Shown here piece by piece: positions 57,549 through 64,000 of a stretch of DNA of 64,000 bases (positions are counted from its first letter, which is position 1; every line of letters starts with the position of its first letter). Below the pieces are notes generated by a model, which was given only the letters and a program-made list of their open reading frames with translations, had not been told where the DNA came from and ran no database searches. The DNA is taken from assembly GCA_036852015.1 (NCBI GenBank), contig JAANDG010000040.1:310001-374000 (forward strand). The letters run 5' to 3'. Source of the DNA: Pelodera strongyloides. Taxonomy: Eukaryota > Nematoda > Chromadorea > Rhabditida > Rhabditidae. Position numbers and translations under genes: made by a program.

Positions 57549-57640
57549 CTAAGGAGAGAAAGAGGGAAAGAGAGAAAGAGAGAAAGAGTGAGAGAGATAT
57601 AGAGAGAGAAAGAGTGAGAGAGAAAAAGGAGAGAGACAAA
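57549..57640. repeat. (GA)n purine tract
   Basis: GAGAAAGAGAGAAAGAGTGAGA-type low complexity, like 48410-48556. Confidence 0.9.
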
Positions 57641-58216
57641 TATATAGAAATCGTCGAAGTTTAGAACAATGAGTATTATGGAAGTTCACAAAACATAGCT
57701 TTGGTAATTTGTGTAATGACAAATTTATGCACCACATCCTCTATAATGGAACATGCGACGAGGATCCACTTCGCTTTAAAAATTTCAAAATACTACCCTC
57801 TAAAACGTTGACATTCTAGGACCTCCAGGCTGGCGCCCGGTTCGTCCTCCAGAATAATTTTTGCCTAATTGACCTCTTTCGAGTGACTAATTAAAAGAAA
57901 AAAACGAGGTCCCAACTTGTTCAACGTTCAATTTTCTTAAAAAAGAAAGTTTCCAGCAAACTTCCAAAATATGGGGCAAATTGCTACTAGTAGAACGTAG
58001 ATCACTAATTATTTTCAAAGGCCATGCTGTTGTGCCCTGAAAATTTCAGCGTTTAAATGTTTACGTGAGCCTGAGCCTGACGGATTACCGGTAATGGTTT
58101 TGATATTTTTAATCTTTAATTTATGAATAAAGGTGACATTAATACTTTCTAGTTTGTAGATTGAAGGCATGTATAGGTAGGTAGCTCTGCGTAGATGCTA
58201 GTTTGTGATGTAGATA

Positions 58217-58384
58217 GTAAAGCAAATGCCGGCGGGTTTTGGAAACACATCGAGTACACCAGCATTCTCATGCAGCTTATGAAAAATGAACATAAATTAG
58301 AATAAAAAAATAGAGCTAAATCCGAGCAACTTAGAATTCAGTTGTCCGAGATGGGTTTCAAAAACCGGCAGGTATTTCGCTTTC
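58217..58384. mobile_element. M1 MITE, copy 16
   Basis: Decayed ends (GTAAAGCAAATGCCGG and GGCAGGTATTTCGCTTTCAA). Confidence 0.78.
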
Positions 58385-58638
58385 AATTCAGTTATAATAA
58401 AAAGAGAAGGAAGCGTTTTTGGCGAAAATTATTTGGTTCTGCAATGCCCAAAACACAACCAGTATTATTTGCAGTAAATGCTTCCATATAACATACCATT
58501 TGTCAAGATAATTAGGAGTTACTGACTCTTTTTATGGCCAAATATGCCATTACATAAGGCTTGATGCAAAAATGTCACTGCAAAACAGGAGGCTAGAATC
58601 TACTTAGGAGAGGGGAGCAAGAATCAAAGCTTATTACC

Positions 58639-58828
58639 TTAAAGCGAAATACCGGCCGGTTTTTGAAACGCATCGTGGTCAACTAAATTCTTACGTATTT
58701 ATGCTAAGTTACTCTAATTTAGTTTAGCTCGATTTTTATTCTAATTTATACTCACTTGCATATGATGCGTAAAATTACACGTGTCATATGATGCGTAAAA
58801 TTACAAACCGGCCGGTATTTCGCTTTAA
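58639..58828. mobile_element. M1 MITE, copy 17
   Basis: Ends TTAAAGCGAAATACCGG and CCGGTATTTCGCTTTAA. A 22-base direct repeat (CATATGATGCGTAAAATTAC) is near the right end. Confidence 0.86.
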
Positions 58829-59328
58829 TATTCCTAAATAGGGGACGAATAGTATAATTTGAAATAAATTTTAGCAATGTGTGGCTAACATCTACCTGCT
58901 ACCGTGCCTGAAATCTCTCAATATGGAATATAGGAAAGTGGAAGTAACCTACAATAGATGCCATGAACTTTACTCATCACATGGATAGGCTAACTACAAA
59001 AAAACTCATAATATTGTCGATGATATAGTGAATATAGTGACCTATTGTCAAAGCCACATCATCAAAAAGCTTGCTCTTTATTTCGAAGAAAACGAAATAT
59101 TTGATTCTTATTGGCTAGCACACGTGGGGCCGATTCAATTTTGAAGACGAGCACGCAAGAATTGAACTTTTTGAAGAAAGTTCACGTTTTTGAATTTTTC
59201 GTTTAGTACTACGACTAACAAATACTAAAAGAAATAGCCGTAACTATGCACCATCACGATAAACAAAACGAGCTATATCAAATTACATTATCATGTGCTG
59301 TCTAAAAGCCTAAAAGAAAAACTATCCT

Positions 59329-59507
59329 TTAAAGCGAAATAACGACTGTTTTTGAAGCGCATCGAGTACACCAGCATTCTTATGCAGCTGATGCAGATGT
59401 GCATAAATTAGAATAAAATCGGGTTAAATTCGAGCAACTTAGCATAAATACGTTAGAATTCAGTTGTCCACGATGCGTTTCAAAATCCGGCACCTATTTC
59501 GCTTTAA
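59329..59507. mobile_element. M1 MITE, copy 18
   Basis: Starts TTAAAGCGAAATAACGAC and ends CACCTATTTCGCTTTAA. Confidence 0.82.
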
Positions 59508-60055
59508 CATACGGATATGTCTTTTAGCATGAACATATGAGTAGAAAACACTAATTAGTCTTTGAAGCAAGTGTGTTGCGATTACATATTCATTTCTAGC
59601 TTTATTTCAGCCCATATGTTTGAGTATCTAATGTTTATTAGCATATGATATACATAATGGAATACAAGTAGTGTTAGCTCTAGGGCTTTACTCTGGCGGG
59701 GGTCTAGCTCTGGTTTTATAGCACGTACCGCACACTGTACTACACTTTACAATTTATGTGCGATAGAAATATAGAACGACCAAAATACACAGTCACAATA
59801 TTTAAATATAAATCTTTCCACAAAAGAAATGTAGAGTAAACCCGGAAGAAACACTTTTTTGTTTGTTTTCTTTTATGAGAAGACAGGTGGTCTAAATGCC
59901 AAAAGCACGGAGCGGGGACATATGTCACCGTCTATGACCTATAACATAAACATTTACGAAAGATGCGACCGTTTTTCTGAAATATTACAGCAATTTCTGT
60001 CAGAACGAACCACATGCTAGGTTTAGCACAAGCAATAATTTCAGAATAATTAGGT

Positions 60056-60237
60056 TTAGAGCGAAATACCGGCCGCTTTTTGAAACGCATCTCAAGTACT
60101 TGCATTCCTATGCATTTATGCAACGTGGGGTCTAATTTCGGTCTAGTTTTTATTCTATGTTTTGCTCATTTGCATATGCGGCATAAGAAAGCAGGTGTAC
60201 GCAATGCGTTTCAAAAACCGGCCGGTATTTCGCTTTG
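60056..60237. mobile_element. M1 MITE, copy 19
   Basis: Starts TTAGAGCGAAATACCGG and ends CCGGTATTTCGCTTTGG. Same centre variant as copy 5. Confidence 0.8.
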
Positions 60238-60239
60238 GA

Positions 60240-60830
60240 AATGCATTAGTGAACCCTGAGAAAATGATTCTTCTCAAATTTCAGGTAAACCCCACACTGT
60301 TTTCGAGCTTTTGGTAATTTCTCTATTGATAATATAATTTCATGGGGATGGGGGCCAGCACCACGCGAGCACAGCACGTAAACCCTCATCGTAATTATGA
60401 TCAATGTTATTGAGATATACGCTATACTATAATCAGTAAATAAATATTATAGATCGGTAAAATGGAAATCAATCAATATTATTATAAGTAAAGAAAAACG
60501 TCTTCATTCAAAGCTTCCAACACACGAGAGAAATTTTCAGATTTTCTCTTATTTCTCGTGTATAATTGATGTAATTACGAAGCCATCTGGGCCCGAACGT
60601 CTCAGTCAAGGCCCCTTGCAATTGGCGCATTCATAAAATGTAAATTATATGTAATTATGTTATCCTGATTAGCACTTGATTATAAATTTATCTTAGCGGG
60701 AATTTTATTTACCGAAAACACAAAAATCGGATTTCACGTTGATTGTCGATGAAGTTTTTATTAAAAAAATTATTTTTCTAATAAGGGGAGCTGACGAAGT
60801 GGTTTCTGACGCTTTGTTCTCCTTGAGGTT
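60240..60830. other. No gene recognised
   Basis: AT-rich. A small inverted repeat CACGAGAGAAATTTTCAG / TTTCTCGTG near 60522-60560 is the only structure seen. Confidence 0.45.
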
Positions 60831-61010
60831 TTAAAGCGTTATAGCGCCCGGTTTTGAAAACGCATCTCGATTGCATGAATTCCTACGTGTTTATGTAAAG
60901 TGTAAAGACTTGGAGTCATTTTTTTTGATAATAATAATCATTTGCATAAAACACATGGGAATGCAGTTGTGCAGCATACGTTTCAAAGACCGGCCGTTAT
61001 GTCGCTTTGA
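60831..61010. mobile_element. M1 MITE, copy 20
   Basis: Diverged: TTAAAGCGTTATAGCGCCCGG at the left and CCGGCCGTTATGTCGCTTT at the right. Confidence 0.72.
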
Positions 61011-61014
61011 CGGA

Positions 61015-62080
61015 ATACCATGTGGATGTATCCCAATCCCATGGCAGTTCAGTTTTCAAGAACAAAGACGTCATCAGTCCCTAGACCTGGCCGGTAGGGC
61101 GAATTGACATATAACTGCAGGCATTGGCTTCAGACAGAGTTCAGTTATCTGCTGACGAAGGTTACCTTTACCTTTACCACAACTCTCCATCAGAAGGGCG
61201 ACACCACACTGCGTTGACACAGTACATTTTATAGGAAAACACATGCGCGTTATGGGGCTCCAACATCGCTGCCAAAAATACTATAAAACTGATAGGTACT
61301 TTGCCGTGTTACAAACCCATTACAGTGGTATTCTTTTTTCACTTTTTGATGGATATTTCTGGTTGCTTGAAGGTACAGGAAAGTTTGTGTGTTTTAAGTT
61401 TTCTCCCGTGAAAAAACTCGTGTAAAAACCTATTCATTTTTTCGTCGTCGACACTGCAAGCACGCATTACGGCGCAACTCTATCAATGACTTTATTGACT
61501 TCATGTTATAACATAACAAAGTGGTTTAATTACCCAATTTTGAGGTAATTATGTCCTGAAGATGGTGAAAATCGAAACGTCGACAATAATTGGTGTAAAT
61601 TTAAATACATGTGATCTTGATTGGGATAACAAACGCACACGCCTTTGAAACAACAAAATGGGTTCAGAATACGGAATACCACAATGTTGATTGCGTTGAC
61701 AAGAATACAGAACATGGGTTGAAAGCATGGAACAAAATTTCTCATATTATCATTTTGTAGATTCGATTTCAAATGGGAACCGATCTCCGGATGTGTGGGC
61801 GCGAAACCACCCTTCTAACCACTGCGCCACATTGTTTCTGAAAACTCAAAGGCCAATATAAATATGGGCCGAAACTTCCTGTTCCAAAGTTGCTCTCGTT
61901 TATGAATATAATCGCCAACGCAAAAAAAACGAGGGCGAAGCAATTTGGCCAATCAGTTGGAGTTCATGTATATGGAGTGTGGAAAAGAGCTTTTCCCTTG
62001 AGAATTTGCCAGTTTTGCTCATTTTTAGAGTTCCTCTCTGAAAATTCTTAACTTCACAGAATTTACACTTGAAACCAACC
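61015..62080. other. No gene; tRNA-like relic near 61780-61840
   Basis: On the minus strand about 61840-61780 reads ATGTGGCGCAGTGGTTAGAA and ends with a B-box-like GATCGGTTCCCAT, as in tRNA-headed SINEs. No protein gene recognised. Confidence 0.45.
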
Positions 62081-62286
62081 CTTTATTTTCATGTTTGCTA
62101 CAGAAAGTAAGAGACTTTTCTTATTGTTTTCACGAGGACTTTCCGAATTGGAAATTTTACGGAGCATTTTCGGAAGTACTAATCAAAGGAGTGGACTGCG
62201 ACGAGACCAAATACTACACATGATGAATATTTTTTCCCAAAATGTCAAAATGTTCCCAAATCGTTTGTCACCGTCTACAGACAGCA

Positions 62287-62419
62287 GTGGCCGTGTGCAT
62301 GAACAGCGGGAACCTCCCAATTGGTGGGAGAATTTGTCTCAGTCTCTCTCTGATTCGTGTGATCCCTCTCTTTCTCTCATCTCCCACTGGTAGGCTGGGA
62401 GCTTTCGTGCATACGGCCA
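62287..62419. mobile_element. TIR element, GGCCGTATTCAC family (reverse copy)
   Basis: Left TGGCCGTGTGCATGAACAG and right CGTGCATACGGCCA. The interior matches 42523-42657 in reverse (GGGAGAATTTGTCTC, GATTCGTGTGATCCCTC). Confidence 0.78.
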
Positions 62420-62588
62420 CAGAATCCAATCAGAACATTAGTTCAATATCCCCAAAAGTGCAGGAAAATTAACATTTCGCATCAAAGTGATTATTGTAAG
62501 TCGTCATTCTATGCGAGGCATTTACAGAACACGTACTTGTCTAATAATCCTTTCTTAGACAACCTACGCAAATCCAAGTCAACGACAA

Positions 62589-62761
62589 TTTAAAGCCGCA
62601 TTGTACCTACTTTGAAAAATTTGCATGTGAATACGCAAATCCTATGTATCCTATGCAAATTTGGTGCCCGTTCGTCAAGCTTCCGTCACCAAATTTACAT
62701 AAAATACATAGGATTTGCCTATCATATGCAAATTTCCCAAGTAGGTACATTACTGCTTTAA
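62589..62761. mobile_element. M2 MITE, copy c, first of a three-element chain
   Basis: TTAAAGCCGCATTGTACCTAC ... GTACATTACTGCTTTAA. The last TTAA (62758-62761) is also the first TTAA of the next element. Confidence 0.87.
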
Positions 62762-63120
62762 AGGGATCGGTTCACCTTAAATTGGGTCTGTTTTTTTTGT
62801 TTCTTTATTTTCTATAAGGGATAGTAAAAATTTGGAATAGAAAAAGTAGTGTTCAATTTCAATACTCACGAAGATATTGGGTGATAAAGTGGTGGAATGA
62901 TCGGTCCGACATGCCAAAAGGGTAATTGTCTCTATACAAACAAGGCAGGACAATTGCCCTTTTTCATTCCGGACCGATCAATCCACCACTTTATCACCCA
63001 ATATCTTCGTGAGTATTGAAATTGAACACTACTTTTTCTATTCCAAATTTTTACTATCCCTTATAGAAAATAAAGAAACAAAAAAAACAGACACAATTTA
63101 AGGTGAGCTGATCCCTTTAA
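62758..63120. mobile_element. M4-like palindromic MITE, second of the chain
   Basis: TTAAAGGGATCGGTTCACCTT at the left and AAGGTGAGCTGATCCCTTTAA at the right. The arms are near-identical (about 165 bp) around a short loop near 62940. Shares TTAA at both sides with its neighbours. Confidence 0.9.
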
Positions 63121-63633
63121 AGGGTCAGGCCCACCGATATAAACCTATATTTATTATTTGTTCATAATTCATAAAAAGGATCTTTATTATAATATATACA
63201 GACTAAATATTATTCAGTTTTACCATGGGGAAGTTTTTCCGGTGAGCTTTCCTTACGGAAGGTACCGTAGTCTCATCTTTGTTTAAAGGTGTATGCATTT
63301 TTTGTTCGTCTTGGTTTGCCTCGTTGTCTGCACTCTCATGTGCATATGTGTCTTCTTACGCTGGTGCCTCTTTATTCAGCATACTCTCTCGTCTTTCGCC
63401 GCAGGACTAATATATACGGTACTTTGGAAATGTTTTAACTTCCTTAAAAATGTTTTAAGTTTCTTTTACCCAAGGCCTGTCTACGGTACCTTCCGTAAGG
63501 AAAGCTCACCGGAAAAACTTCCCCATGGTAAAACTGAATAATATTTAGTTTATATATATTATAATAAATACCCTTTTATGAATTATGAACAAATAAAAAA
63601 TATAGGTTTATATCGGTGGGCCTGTCCCTTTAA
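63117..63633. mobile_element. M3-like palindromic MITE, third of the chain
   Basis: TTAAAGGGTCAGGCCCACC at the left and GGTGGGCCTGTCCCTTTAA at the right. The arms are about 150 bp (including CCATGGGGAAGTTTTTCCGG). The 200-bp centre contains an open frame (63293-63541) with hydrophobic residues, most likely chance. Confidence 0.9.
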
Positions 63634-64000
63634 TGAAGGTTGAATTTTTCTCCCATTTCGTTCCACTGACCTTACGGTACATTATATGCTGGTTTGCATT
63701 CCACCTTACTGTTCCCTCATTTATATAGACGTGCCCTTGTCGTGACCAAGTTTCGCCGAAAACCGTCACCAATTGGTCACCACAAATAGTCACCAAATGG
63801 TCACTAAACCGCCACCAAATGTTTTTTACGTTAAAAACTATTTGGTGATCGGCCAGTGATTTTTCTGTGATTTTGGACAATATTCCGTTTTCTTGTGGAG
63901 ATATCACATCACTTTCGTCATATAATAAGCAGCTTTTCAGTTATATACATACGAACAGTACAGAAAATTTATATCATGTGACTATGCAGAAATCTCGCAC
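63634..64000. other. Window end; TTTGGTGAC repeat, no gene recognised
   Basis: At 63755-63860 words such as TTGGTCACCA, CACCAAATGGTCAC and TATTTGGTGA recur in both orientations, as at 31190-31330. Confidence 0.5.

Noticed and set aside
63293..63541. 82-codon hydrophobic frame inside a palindromic MITE
   Set aside because: It lies in the loop and arm of a TTAA-flanked element and lacks any conserved motif.

Overview
The window looks like a repeat-rich stretch of a nematode nuclear genome, of rhabditid or Caenorhabditis-like type. Introns have GT/AG ends with short TTTCAG or TTTAG acceptors, the kinase ATG sits one base after a TTTCAG acceptor as at a trans-splice site, and the protein families (GCK-2-type MAP4K, FMRFamide-receptor-like GPCR) fit nematodes. 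All gene models were assembled by eye. Each model's phases close and its exon lengths sum to a multiple of three, but nothing was checked against transcripts or databases.

Layout. (1) 0.87-7.9 kb: a minus-strand Ty3/gypsy-type LTR retrotransposon. Its gag is fused by an internal deletion to the end of integrase, and an extra ORF with three CCHC zinc knuckles follows integrase. Its 3' LTR is split by a second, non-coding LTR element. (2) 8.6-9.1 kb: a coiled-coil coding fragment next to a MITE. (3) 10.0-17.0 kb: two tandem minus-strand paralogues for type I membrane proteins (signal peptide, Cys-rich ectodomain, Thr/Pro stalk, C-terminal TM helix). Their 3' parts are almost identical and their 5' parts diverged. 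One has a MITE at a splice acceptor, the other a stop formed at an exon junction. (4) 19.9-32.1 kb: a 26-exon plus-strand gene for a germinal-centre kinase of the GCK-2/MAP4K type (kinase, linker, CNH domain; 807 aa). (5) 34.2-38.8 kb: an 11-exon minus-strand gene for an unrecognised 388-aa basic, probably nuclear protein, with a GC-AG intron. (6) 39.3-44.2 kb: two tandem plus-strand genes for small membrane proteins (84 and 98 aa) that share exons 1-3 but have unrelated last exons. (7) 46.4-51.2 kb: a 9-exon minus-strand FMRFamide-receptor-like GPCR (389 aa). (8) 51.2-64 kb: almost only MITEs, SINE pieces and low-complexity DNA, plus one candidate Cys-rich exon.

The genes have no evident shared pathway and no operon is seen. 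What links the window is its transposon load. About twenty copies of one roughly 150-180 bp TTAA-flanked MITE occur, together with further TTAA-flanked palindromic families, some chained end to end through a shared TTAA. PIF/Harbinger-like MITEs have TTA/TAA duplications that can be proved from empty sites inside this window. Other TIR families and tRNA-headed SINE pieces fill many introns and intergenic spaces.
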